From Fischerella sp. PCC 9431 (lineage in GTDB: Bacteria > Cyanobacteriota > Cyanobacteriia > Cyanobacteriales > Nostocaceae): a stretch of DNA of 46,871 bases. The position numbers and the translations under genes were made by a program. The stretch lies in NCBI RefSeq assembly GCF_000447295.1, contig NZ_KE650771.1:6649673-6696543 (forward strand), in the 5' to 3' direction. Below are positions 1 through 8,093 of this stretch, piece after piece. Within the stretch, counting starts at the first letter, position 1; each line of letters begins with the position of its first letter. A model generated the notes under the pieces. The model was not told the DNA's origin. It made no database searches and saw only the letters and a program-made list of their open reading frames with translations.

Positions 1-2
1 AA

Positions 3-1075
3 AGCCCAGTTAGTAGGTTAGCACGGTTGTTCCGGAAGGGTCGAGATAATTGGAGAGAAAAAGCCTTAGAAAAACAAAAAAAGGTTAGAGCTTTAGAAAT
101 AAAAGTCAGAGATTTATCTGATTCACGAGAGCATTGGAAAAAGCGTGCGCTGGCAGCAGAGTTAAAACTGAAAGAACAGAATGTCGGAGCAGAATCAGAA
201 GAAAAAAAGAAGAAATCGAAACCCAATCAACCAACTTAGAAGCCAAGAATTCTGGTGAAGAACTAACGATCAAGGGTCATTATTACGACGCTAGAACAAT
301 TCAGCTAGCGCTAGAGCTTTTAATTGAATGTGGGATAAGTTTTAGAGGAATAGAGAAAGTATTTGAGTTATTTAAAAATTCCTCTTCACAGACAACTCCA
401 AGCTTTACTTGTATCAGAAAATGGTTAGGAAGAATTGGGATATATGAATTAAAAAGAGAAAAAGAGTATCGAAATGATTGGATATTTATTGTCGATTTTA
501 CACTGGAACTAGGAAAACAAAAAGCTTTAGTAGTTTTGGGTGTTTCACAACAGCATCTTGTGGAAAATGTGATTGAGAAAACCAGAGGGCTGTCACATGA
601 AGATGTGGAATTATTAGGATTAGAAATTATGGATTCCACCAAAGGAGAAATGATCCAGTATCAACTAGATAAAATAGCAAAAAGAGTTGGTGTTCCAATA
701 CAAATAGTCGCAGACCATAGTAGTGACCTTGCTCGTGGAATCAAGCTATACCAACAAAACTATCCAGACCTAATTTACACTCATGATGTGACTCATGCAA
801 TGGCTTTGCTTTTAAAATATCAGTTAGATTCGGATGATAGATACCAGTCATTTATTCAAAAATGTAGCATATGCAGGCAAAGACTACAACAAACGGAATT
901 ATCTTTTTTATCTCCTCCAGCACAGCGTTCTCAATGTCGTTATTTCAATGTAGAAAGGCTGACAAATTGGGCTATTAAGCTGTTAAACTCTCCCGCAGAA
1001 ACTCTGATGGAATTAGTGCCAAATCTTCGCCAACACTGTTGTCTAACGGCTCGCCTCCCCATTCTGACTAGTTAA
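3..1075 (+). CDS. Transposase, 5'-partial, read through a -1 frameshift
   Basis: Two overlapping frames make one transposase-like protein. Frame 1 is open to the left window edge (the TTG at 27 is not a needed start), encodes a Lys/Glu-rich coiled-coil segment and stops at 237-239. Frame 2 continues the protein to 1075. They overlap at the heptamer A AAA AAG (203-209), which lies exactly in the zero-frame phasing of a -1 slippery site, so ...EEKK joins EEIETQ. Residues typical of DDE transposases such as the D in IVDFTLEL and in VADHSSD are visible, but I cannot assign an IS family. The C-terminus after NLRQHC looks short, so it may be truncated. A TTAGTAGGTTAGCA-like string near the start and TGCTAACCTAT near 1199-1210 could be terminal repeats. 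Confidence 0.7.
203..209 (+). promoter_or_regulatory. Putative programmed -1 frameshift site
   Basis: A_AAA_AAG in phase with the upstream frame (codons 204-206 AAA and 207-209 AAG). A one-base backward slip enters the frame that stays open to 1075. This is the classical heptamer used by many IS transposases. A simple inactivating indel in the A-run is the alternative. Confidence 0.6.
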
Positions 1076-1329
1076 ATAATGTTTCCTTTTTTACCTCCTT
1101 GTAGTTAACCTGCTTTATGTTTGCAGAGATACTGGGATCAGGTTAGCATTTTTTGGCTATTTTTAAAAGAGATATTGCTGAATATTTTTTGCATAAATTT
1201 TGCTAACCTATACAAACTTATTTTCAAATTGACAAAATCCTTGTCTGGTTTAGGTTGAGCACGTTTATTTCTAATACAAAAAAACACCAAAAATCTCCCC
1301 ATTATTTCAATTAAAGGGAATTCATCTTA

Positions 1330-1472
1330 GAGGATGTTTTAAAAGGGTCTTTTGCTCTCATAGTAAACACAGCGAAGCATCTCAGTACATGGTTGAAACC
1401 TTGATTTTTCGTTGAAGTTGACCGAAGTCAGAACGGTAAAATTATACCTTTCGGGACTTTTAAAACATCCTC
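1330..1472. repeat. MITE, 143 bp, TTA-flanked
   Basis: The ends are inverted copies of GAGGATGTTTTAAAAG (1330-1345 and 1457-1472). They are flanked by TTA on both sides (1327-1329 and 1473-1475), which looks like a 3-bp target duplication. The interior (about 110 bp) has no reading frame. The size and structure fit a non-autonomous element mobilised by a transposase encoded elsewhere. TNA-type 3-bp duplications are known for the IS1031 group of IS5. Confidence 0.75.
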
Positions 1473-1715
1473 TTAGAAATTATTGCTTTGTGACAAATCA
1501 AAAGTTAAAAGTTGACCAGTAGGCTCCAATCAAAGTTCTAAAGCTTTCTTGAGGTAGATGTCTTACTTTAACTTTCTATTTGCCTAGTATAAACCAAATA
1601 ACACTTGGACGAACAAGTAATTAGGTGAACGACATCACCCACAAGCCTGCCCTATTTCTTTAGGCAAATTCCAAACCTCTTTTTCCCGAGCCAATATCCA
1701 AAGGCCAATCCTCGA

Positions 1716-1811
1716 AATAAAAGCAAGCGCCGTATTAAAAAATATTTTGGCGCTTTCGCCTCTTGGGCGCGCCTCGACGGTAGGGCATTTTATTTTTTGG
1801 AGATCCCTTAA
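1716..1811 (-). repeat. Palindromic repeat, copy 1 (left of recombinase)
   Basis: It contains GCAAGCGCCGTATTAAAAA, a GGCG-cttt-CGCC hairpin (1749-1760), GGCGCGCCTCGACGG (1766-1780) and a GGAGATCCCTTAA end. The same blocks occur in the opposite orientation at 3575-3696, so the two copies bracket the recombinase and its minus-strand neighbour. Confidence 0.7.
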
Positions 1812-1917
1812 TGCGTCATTTCCAAACTCAGATCAGCGCCAATTAGAGTGATGTTATGACTGTATAAAAATCATCAGTTGTGATTGCTATATGTGTCACC
1901 CTATCTGATAAAATCGA

Positions 1918-3063
1918 GTGCAAGATAATGTTGATCTCTTTGCACTCATGGAGGTACGCTCACAATTGTCAACGCCTGATTTTACAAGCTATGACACAGA
2001 TCATCGCCTCATTGAAATTTGGTTGCACGGTTTGTCCAGTGATACACAACGGGGGTACAAACGTTGCGTAAGTGAGTTTCTCTGTTGGGTAAAAAAACCA
2101 CTCCATAGTGTCACTTTAGCTGACCTTCAAAGCTGGCAGGATACCTTTTTTGGTTATGCCCCCCACACACAAAGATTAAAGATGGCTGCCGTTAGGTCAC
2201 TGTTGAGTTTTGGGCATAAAATTGGTATGTTGCCAACAAATGTGAGCATGGGTTTAAGGCAGCCAAAAATTAAGGATACTCTCAATGAACGCATCCTATC
2301 TGAAGAAGAGGTGGCTGCGATGATTTCAGCACAGAACAATCCCAGAAATCAAGCGATATTGCTGTTGCTGTATACTGGTGGCTTGCGGGTGAATGAATTA
2401 TGCGCCTTGCGTTGGAAGGATTTATCTGCAAGAAAACCAGGTGGACAAATAACAATCTTCGGCAAAGGCGGAAAAACTAGAATCGTGCTTCTGCCGGAGC
2501 CTGTTTGGAAAAAGCTGTGTAAGTTGAAAAATAATGCTGTTGGGTCAGACCCTGTGTTTGTGTCCAGGGAAAAAGATTCTCTTGGCAGAACTCTTGACCA
2601 ATCTCAAGTCAATCGCATTGTAGCAGCTGCGGCACGAGGTGCGGGTATTGACAAAAAAGTGTCTCCTCATTGGTTGAGACATGCTCATGCAACCCATTCT
2701 CTCAACCGAGGTGCGCCATTGCATTTAGTGCAGAATACTCTAGGTCATAGCTCTGTGGCAACTACCAGTAGATATCTTCATGCTCGCCCTGATGATTCTA
2801 GCGCCTTGTACCTGAACGTACAAACTCAAGCGAATTTTGATACCACAACTGGTGCAATTGATACTAGACAAAACAAACAGCCAAAACAACCTCGTACTAA
2901 AAAAGTGCAGGCGACCCCATCGAATCTAAAATGCCCTAACTGCAAATCAAAGAAACTTCAAAAAAATGGTTTTCAGGTATTAGCCGATGGGTTAAAGCAT
3001 CAACGTTTTCGATGTCAAAACTGTGACTATGTGTTTACCCCGCTTTTATCAATTCCGAATTAA
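1918..3063 (+). CDS. XerC/D-like tyrosine recombinase with C-terminal zinc ribbon
   Basis: 381-residue site-specific recombinase. Residues about 28-115 form the SAM-like core-binding domain. The catalytic domain shows R157 (GGLRVNEL), K186 (GKGGKTRIV), H251-x-x-R254 (HWLRH), H277 (LGHSS) and nucleophile Y286 (SRYLH), the full R-K-HxxR-H-Y set, so it should be active. Residues 339-369 add a four-Cys ribbon (CPNC...CQNC) like the N-terminal ribbon of IS1-type transposases, which is unusual on a Xer protein. The start is GTG at 1918 and an in-frame ATG at 1948 is equally possible. It lies between two inverted palindromic repeats, suggesting it acts on them or travels with them; that is inference. 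Confidence 0.9.
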   Translation: MQDNVDLFALMEVRSQLSTPDFTSYDTDHRLIEIWLHGLSSDTQRGYKRCVSEFLCWVKKPLHSVTLADLQSWQDTFFGYAPHTQRLKMAAVRSLLSFGHKIGMLPTNVSMGLRQPKIKDTLNERILSEEEVAAMISAQNNPRNQAILLLLYTGGLRVNELCALRWKDLSARKPGGQITIFGKGGKTRIVLLPEPVWKKLCKLKNNAVGSDPVFVSREKDSLGRTLDQSQVNRIVAAAARGAGIDKKVSPHWLRHAHATHSLNRGAPLHLVQNTLGHSSVATTSRYLHARPDDSSALYLNVQTQANFDTTTGAIDTRQNKQPKQPRTKKVQATPSNLKCPNCKSKKLQKNGFQVLADGLKHQRFRCQNCDYVFTPLLSIPN

Positions 3064-3097
3064 AAGTTGGAAGTCAAGCGGAGGCTGGTAATATTAC

Positions 3098-3475
3098 TCA
3101 TTCTTCACTGCGACCGTTACCATTACGGGGTTCATAGCGCAGGTAACGCCAGATTTCACGTATTTCCGCTTTGTCAGAGGCTTGTTGACGTGCCAAATCA
3201 GCTACCAGTCGTATGGTTTCAGTTGTTGAAGTTGTGACTAGTTCGGCTAGTTGATCCATACGTTGCTCCAGTCTGTTGAGGGATTCGGCATTTCTGGTAG
3301 TCTGTTCAGAAAGTCGGTTAAGTAACTCATCATGGCGATCACCTCTAGCTGTCTGTTGTGCTAACAACTGAGCTATTTGTGCTGTGAGTGGTGCAAGCTG
3401 GCTTAAGATCTCATTGTGAGTAGCTACAGATGCTTCGATGCGATCAATTCGGTTTGATATTGGTTGATCAGTCAT
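3098..3475 (-). CDS. Coiled-coil protein of unknown function
   Basis: 125 residues, ATG start, convergent with the recombinase (34-bp gap). Almost the whole chain is amphipathic helix with heptad-like Leu/Ile spacing (IDRIEAS, LNRLSEQ, LNRLEQRMDQL), then a basic tail ending RYEPRNGNGRSEE. There is no membrane segment or catalytic motif. Small coiled-coil proteins of this composition are common and unassigned in cyanobacteria. It sits inside the segment bracketed by the inverted palindromic repeats, so it may be cargo of that unit. No function can be given. Confidence 0.7.
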   Translation of the reverse strand: MTDQPISNRIDRIEASVATHNEILSQLAPLTAQIAQLLAQQTARGDRHDELLNRLSEQTTRNAESLNRLEQRMDQLAELVTTSTTETIRLVADLARQQASDKAEIREIWRYLRYEPRNGNGRSEE

Positions 3476-3574
3476 TTGCTTGCTTCTATAATTTTGGCAA
3501 TGGAAACAGGGATAAAACTTGTTTAAATATAGGCATCAGCTATATATTACAGAGATTATCTATTCTAAGGCACA

Positions 3575-3696
3575 AGGGAGCGAATAAATTAGCCCAGCCG
3601 TCGAGGCGCGCCGTTTAGGCGAAAGCGCCTAAATCTTTGGGTTGAGCCAAAATATTTTTAATACGGCGCTTGCTAATTTATTTATTGGATCTCCCT
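3575..3696 (+). repeat. Palindromic repeat, copy 2 (right of recombinase)
   Basis: Inverted relative to copy 1. It contains CCGTCGAGGCGCGCC (3598-3612), a perfect hairpin TTTAGGCG-aaag-CGCCTAAA (3614-3633) and AATACGGCGCTTGC. The outer ends (AGGGAG...AATAAATTAGC and GCTAATTTATT...CTCCCT) also pair, so the whole copy folds as one long imperfect hairpin. The interval 3476-3888 holds nothing else recognisable. Confidence 0.7.
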
Positions 3697-3888
3697 AAAG
3701 CTCTTCCATCGTTCGTTTGCGGAAGAAAACAAGAAATCTTCAGATGTGTAGAGCTATTTGTGACCACAAATCGCCAAAGGGTATATAAAATAAGCTTTTA
3801 AGGCTATTTTGTTGCTCTCGGCTACACAATCGTTTAAATAGTAAGTAATCTTGATCTGAGTAGACGATTTTGAAAGGAATGACTTTCG

Positions 3889-4131
3889 GTGGAAACTAAA
3901 GAAATTTTTGTCAAAGCCCACACACGCACGATTAAGCAAAAAATTTATCGCTTCGTTTGCAAAGAATGTAATCAGGTGAGTGAGCGCATATGCTATCCGT
4001 GTTTACCCCTTTATTGTTCTAGCTGCCGACCACCCAAACCCAAAAGCACAAAACCTGATAAGGTGGTTGCAGCATTGAAGAAGAAACGAAAGCCTTCTGC
4101 AAACAAACAGCCAAAGCCAGCAACAGCATAG
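3889..4131 (+). CDS. Small Cys-rich (zinc-ribbon-like) basic protein
   Basis: 80 residues from a GTG start; AAGGAA lies about 10-15 nt upstream, and the only nearby ATG (3880) is out of frame. The N-terminal half has paired cysteines (CKEC, CYPC, CSSC) that could bind zinc. The C-terminal half is very rich in Lys and Pro (KPKSTKPDK, KKKRKP), as in nucleic-acid-binding tails. It lies just outside the recombinase-repeat unit and 130 bp before the sigma factor, same strand. The family is unrecognised and the DNA/RNA-binding role is inference from composition. Confidence 0.6.
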   Translation: METKEIFVKAHTRTIKQKIYRFVCKECNQVSERICYPCLPLYCSSCRPPKPKSTKPDKVVAALKKKRKPSANKQPKPATA

Positions 4132-4261
4132 CGTCAAAGCAGAAGAAGCTGGCAAAGTAGTTTGGTATTGATTGTTTTGTGCTATCGGGGGAGAAAAATC
4201 TATTGACCGATTTGATTTATGCTTTTAAATTCGTCTAAGTAGGGAGAAGTGATAAAGTTGT

Positions 4262-5209
4262 ATGTCCATAAGTACTGACATGGTTCGGGTTTATTTACAA
4301 GAAATAGCCCAGTTTCCCTTGTTAACAGCAGAGCAAGAAATAGCTTATGCAACACAAGTACAACTTCTGATTGTCATTGAGCAGCACGAACTTACTTTAG
4401 CTCAACAATTGCGTCGGCAACCAACACCATCAGAATTAGCGAATTTCGTAAACAAAAGCGAAACCGAAATCACTCAGATATTAGAGCAAGGGAAAATAGC
4501 CAAGCAAAGAATGGTAACAGCTAACCTACGATTGGTAGTTTCAATCGCCAAAAAGTATCAGCACCGGAATTTGGAGTTTTTAGATTTGATTCAAGAAGGG
4601 GCAATAGGTTTACAACGAGGCGTGGAGAAGTTCGACCCTAATCGTGGCTATAAGTTTTCAACATATGCATATTGGTGGATTAGTCAAGCAATCACAAGAG
4701 CAGTTGCCGAGAAATCCCGCACAGTCAGGCTGCCGGTTCATATTACTGAAAAACTCAATCAAATAAAGAAGGTACAGCTGCAATTATCTCAAACACTGGG
4801 TCGTCGTCCCACGCTCACAGAAGTTGCACAGAAATTAGACTTAAAGCCAAGCCAAATTCGAGAATATCTTAGCCTTGCTCGTAGAACAGCTTCTTTGGAT
4901 ATGAAAGTGGCTGCGGATCAAGACACACAATTAAGTGAACTTTTGGCGAGTGAGGGCATCTCACCTGATGAGCAGATCACTCAACAACTGCTACACCAGG
5001 ATTTAACTAATTTGTTGGCATCGCTTAAACCGATGCAGCGTCAAGTATTAATTCTGCGTTTTGGACTGTTAGGTCAGCAAGAACTATCTTGCGCCGAAAT
5101 TGCTCAGAAGCTGAATATCAGTAAAACGCGAGTTCGTCAAATACAGGAGCAAGCAATAAAGATTCTGCGTCGTACTCAATCAGATATTGGACAGTATTTG
5201 TCTTGTTAA
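4262..5209 (+). CDS. Group 2-type RNA polymerase sigma-70 factor
   Basis: 315 residues. It lacks region 1.1 and begins with region 1.2 (VRVYLQEIAQFPLLTAEQE, about 9-27). Region 2 (NLRLVVSIAKKYQHRN...FDPNRGYKFSTYAYWWI, about 83-140) binds core and the -10 element, region 3 follows, and region 4 (LRFGLL...TRVRQIQEQAIKIL, about 255-305) has the helix-turn-helix for the -35 element. This is the architecture of cyanobacterial non-essential SigB/C/D-type factors used for alternative or stress promoters. AGGGAGAAG lies about 15 nt before the ATG. Its place beside recombinase repeats suggests an acquired copy. The exact subgroup (SigB, C, D or E) cannot be fixed by eye. Confidence 0.92.
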   Translation: MSISTDMVRVYLQEIAQFPLLTAEQEIAYATQVQLLIVIEQHELTLAQQLRRQPTPSELANFVNKSETEITQILEQGKIAKQRMVTANLRLVVSIAKKYQHRNLEFLDLIQEGAIGLQRGVEKFDPNRGYKFSTYAYWWISQAITRAVAEKSRTVRLPVHITEKLNQIKKVQLQLSQTLGRRPTLTEVAQKLDLKPSQIREYLSLARRTASLDMKVAADQDTQLSELLASEGISPDEQITQQLLHQDLTNLLASLKPMQRQVLILRFGLLGQQELSCAEIAQKLNISKTRVRQIQEQAIKILRRTQSDIGQYLSC

Positions 5210-5352
5210 AAATGCGATCATGCAAGGCTTTATTGTTCACTCCTGCTGTTGCCCTCGTGTTGGGCCTAAAAGGCGGAACGCTTACCAGTTCTTGGACTCT
5301 TGCAAAATATATTTGATAGGGCGCTCTCCTAAAATATTTCTTGGAAAGGCCT

Positions 5353-5378
5353 AAAAAACCACCTGAGAAAACAGGTGG
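5353..5378 (-). terminator. Rho-independent terminator of the RHH gene
   Basis: Read on the minus strand, CCACCTG (loop ttttct) CAGGTGG forms a 7-bp stem followed by six T. It lies 41 bp after the stop of the 56-residue gene at 5419-5589. Confidence 0.75.
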
Positions 5379-5418
5379 ATGTTAATTTTGCTTGGATGCT
5401 CATCAGTCTTTTGGGTAT

Positions 5419-5589
5419 TTATGCAGTTGGTGGTAATTCTGACTGGGATGCAACAGCTAAGTGTCGAATCAGTTCTCTAATGATATCTGTTACTGGTCTT
5501 CCGGTTTCTTGGCTATATTTTTCAAGTTTTTCAACTTCAGATGAAGTCAAATTTATAGTCAAGCGCTTAACAGCCCATTTTTTATTCAT
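5419..5589 (-). CDS. Ribbon-helix-helix (CopG-like) DNA-binding protein
   Basis: 56 residues from ATG 5587-5589 (minus strand), starting MNKKWAVKRLTINLTSSEVE. The pattern is a short beta strand (KRLTINL), a helix (TSSEVEKLEKYSQETG) and a second helix starting at RPVTDIIRELIRHL, as in MetJ/Arc/CopG regulators that dimerise and insert the strand into the DNA major groove. Small RHH proteins act as antitoxins or plasmid-copy regulators. No toxin partner is visible next to it, so its target is unknown. It ends before a clear terminator (5353-5378), supporting a stand-alone transcript. Confidence 0.75.
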   Translation of the reverse strand: MNKKWAVKRLTINLTSSEVEKLEKYSQETGRPVTDIIRELIRHLAVASQSELPPTA

Positions 5590-5738
5590 TGTTAGTGTAT
5601 GGTGATGTTAATTACCATCATTTATAAATTTATAAAAGAAATTTGAGGAACTTGTGAGGAAATAAACTGTAACGTCAATTTATTGAATATTTTTAGACAT
5701 TTTTTGAGTGAAATCAGGCTGAATTATAGTACTCCAAT

Positions 5739-5790
5739 TAATAAAATGCCCTGAAGTCGAGGCGCGTCTGAAGAGCGGAAGTGGCAAATT
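5739..5790 (+). repeat. Palindromic repeat, degenerate copy 3
   Basis: AATAAAATGCCCT, then GTCGAGGCGCG, AAGAG-CGGAAG and TGGCAAA match the core of copies 1 and 2 with several changes. Orientation is as copy 2. The rest of 5590-5981 shows no gene; it is the upstream region of the efflux pump. Confidence 0.5.
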
Positions 5791-5981
5791 CACTTGCATC
5801 TTGCCAATTGGTAAATTAATGATGGCACTCAGCTATTTTAGACATAGAAACTTACGCGGGCAGCAAAAACTTTTACAATTTAGAAGCAAATATCCAGAAG
5901 TATTATGGCGATCACTAACTTTATCGGTTATATATCATGAGTCTCGATAAAATTTGGGAATAGCGTTTTTCCTAGCTTAAG

Positions 5982-7577
5982 ATGGCTAACATAGTTAAAC
6001 AGCCATGCGATGAAGGAGTAATTCTTTCAGCACCATGCACTGCCCCTTGCTCTAGAAATGTCGTCAAGTGGGTACTAGGGGCAACAATTCTCGGTTCAAG
6101 CATGGCAATGATTGATGGCACTGTCGTCAATGTGGCACTTCCGGTATTGCAATCACAGTTAAATGCAAGCACTACTGATGTGCAATGGATTGTTGAATCC
6201 TATGCCTTGTTTCTTGCTGCTTTGATATTAGTGGGTGGGTCACTGGGTGATCGCTTTGGACGACGACTTATTTTTGCTTGCGGTATTAGCCTGTTTGCCT
6301 TAGCTTCGATTTGGTGCGGTTTGTCGCCCAATGTGAATCAGCTAATTATTGCCAGAGCAGTTCAGGGAATTGGTGGTGCGTTGTTAGTTCCGGGAAGTTT
6401 AGCAATTATCAGCGCTTCATTTGACGAAGCACAACGCGGACAAGCGATTGGTACTTGGTCGGGTTTGACAGCTATAACCTCGGCATTAGGTCCAGTTGTT
6501 GGTGGTTGGTTAGTTGAAAATATCTCTTGGCGCTGGATATTTTTTTTGAATGTGCCACTAGCTGGGATTGTACTCGGTATTTTGTTTTGGCGTGTGCCTG
6601 AAAGTCGCAATGAAGATTCGACAAGGCTTGATTGGTGGGGAGCAGCTTTGGCTACTGTTGGTTTGGGAACGATAGTATACGCACTCATTGAATCGTCTGA
6701 CTTAGGATTGCTCTATCCCCTGGTTGTAAGCAGCTTGGTAGTTGGCGTACTGATTCTGAGTGCGTTTATTTTTGTCGAGGCTAACAGCCGCACCCCGATG
6801 ATGCCGTTATCTTTATTTAAATCGCGTACCTTTAGCGGTGCAAATTTGCTCACACTGCTACTTTACTCGGCTTTGGGTGGAGTATTTTACTTTGTTCCCT
6901 TTAATTTAATTCAAGTGCAAGGCTACTCAGCAACAGCAGCTGGTGCGGTATTCCTGCCGTTTATTTTAATCATGTTCCTGCTTTCACGCTGGTCTGGAGG
7001 GTTGGTAAGTCGCTTTGGCGCAAAACTACCTTTGACAATAGGTCCTGTTATTGCTGCGTTTGGATTTGCCGCCTTTGCTGTGCCAGAAATTAACAGTAAT
7101 TACTGGACAACCTTTTTCCCTGCTATTGTCGTGTTAGGTTTGGGTATGGCAATAAGCGTTGCCCCGTTAACGACAACAGTAATGGGTGCAGTAAAACAAC
7201 GCCAAGCTGGCATTGCTTCGGGGATTAACAATGCTGTTGCGCGTACGGCCGGATTGCTTGCGATCGCACTGTTCAATATCTTTGTCTTCAATACTTTCAA
7301 TCGCAGCCTCAATAACCGGATGGCGACACTGGGAATACCGCCCCAAGTGCAAAAACTACTAGATAGCCAACGCATCAAGCTAGCGGGTGCGGATATACCT
7401 ACGGGTGTGAGTGCTGAAATAAGCACAAAGCTAAAAGATGCGATCGCCTTAGCTTTCGTAGATAGCTTTCGCTTGATTATGTTTATTGCTGTTGGGTTGG
7501 CACTGGCAAGTGCAATCGTTGCTTTGGTGATGATTGGGAAAAACAAAAAGCAGATGAACGAGACTTCAACAGTTTAA
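5982..7577 (+). CDS. DHA2-family (EmrB/QacA-type) MFS efflux transporter
   Basis: 531 residues, about 14 transmembrane segments, inner-membrane proton-coupled drug efflux. Motif C-like features and the family signature IDGTVVNVALP (about 44-54) are present, followed by motif A (GDRFGRRL, about 88-95) and RAVQGIGGALLVPGS. The C-terminal half has the expected extra helices and a periplasmic loop after FNRSLNNRM. The cytosolic N-terminus carries three Cys (PCDEGVILSAPCTAPC) not typical of the family. The ATG at 5982 fits the conserved start. Substrate is unknown; neighbouring metal genes do not prove metal transport. No TetR/MarR regulator is adjacent. Confidence 0.9.
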   Translation: MANIVKQPCDEGVILSAPCTAPCSRNVVKWVLGATILGSSMAMIDGTVVNVALPVLQSQLNASTTDVQWIVESYALFLAALILVGGSLGDRFGRRLIFACGISLFALASIWCGLSPNVNQLIIARAVQGIGGALLVPGSLAIISASFDEAQRGQAIGTWSGLTAITSALGPVVGGWLVENISWRWIFFLNVPLAGIVLGILFWRVPESRNEDSTRLDWWGAALATVGLGTIVYALIESSDLGLLYPLVVSSLVVGVLILSAFIFVEANSRTPMMPLSLFKSRTFSGANLLTLLLYSALGGVFYFVPFNLIQVQGYSATAAGAVFLPFILIMFLLSRWSGGLVSRFGAKLPLTIGPVIAAFGFAAFAVPEINSNYWTTFFPAIVVLGLGMAISVAPLTTTVMGAVKQRQAGIASGINNAVARTAGLLAIALFNIFVFNTFNRSLNNRMATLGIPPQVQKLLDSQRIKLAGADIPTGVSAEISTKLKDAIALAFVDSFRLIMFIAVGLALASAIVALVMIGKNKKQMNETSTV

Positions 7578-8093
7578 ACTTGAAACTAGTGAACACACCA
7601 AATAATTCGCTTGCTGTAATCTCATCCAGAATGTTGCTGTGTTTGCAGTGTTGTCGGAATTTGGTTCAACCCAAACAAGCTTTAGGCATTATCTTGCCCA
7701 CAACGACTATGCATTTGACGCTGGTGTTCCAAAAACGATTCGCACTGCATGAAAAATACTGAGAAAGCTGCCAGTACAGTATCTTTGATGCTGTAGCGGG
7801 TCGCATTACTGGCAAGCCTTGGTCAAGGAAAATTAATTTACTCTCATCGCGATCGCGGTATGGCATCTGCAAATAAAAAAAATCCCAGCCTTATTTATTC
7901 GTACTTAGTTCAAGATTCAGCATTGAGGCGGCAGCAAGGCGAGAGCCTTGCTGCCAAGGCTGGGATTTTTTTTAACGGCTCCTCCCTATTCTGAGTTTTG
8001 CAGAAAATATGAGCAATCCCTTATCTTTTTTGTATAAGTAATTCATTCTGGCAATCGTATTTGTTGTAAACACGATACCTGTCTAAATGTTAT
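7578..8093. other. Gene-free stretch between MFS pump and IS4 remnant
   Basis: No supported gene. Short frames at 7580-7762 (+) and 7666-7872 (-) have no recognisable motif. The notable content is the nested inverted repeat at 7875-7973. The last ~90 bp (8000-8093) are probably the end of the IS4-type element. Confidence 0.5.
7875..7973. other. Nested hairpin with outer 18-bp perfect stem
   Basis: The outer arms AAAAAAAATCCCAGCCTT (7875-7892) and its exact complement (7956-7973) enclose a perfect 11-bp hairpin GGCAGCAAGGC-gaga-GCCTTGCTGCC (7930-7955) that abuts the right arm. The T8 tract after GGCTGGGA on either strand could act as a bidirectional terminator for the MFS gene and the facing IS. 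A short MITE or a structured small RNA are alternatives. Confidence 0.6.

Larger units (their letters stand above)
1076..1917. other. Gene-free stretch with two repeats
   Basis: There is no convincing reading frame between the transposase and the recombinase. The stretch holds a MITE (1330-1472) and one copy of the palindromic repeat (1716-1811); the rest is AT-rich spacer. Confidence 0.6.

Noticed and set aside
5375-5605. Plus-strand frame of 76 codons
   Set aside because: It lies over the terminator and over the minus-strand ribbon-helix-helix gene, which has the better start, fold pattern and terminator.
7100-7546. Minus-strand frame of 148 codons
   Set aside because: Antisense to the conserved MFS gene; no motif of its own.
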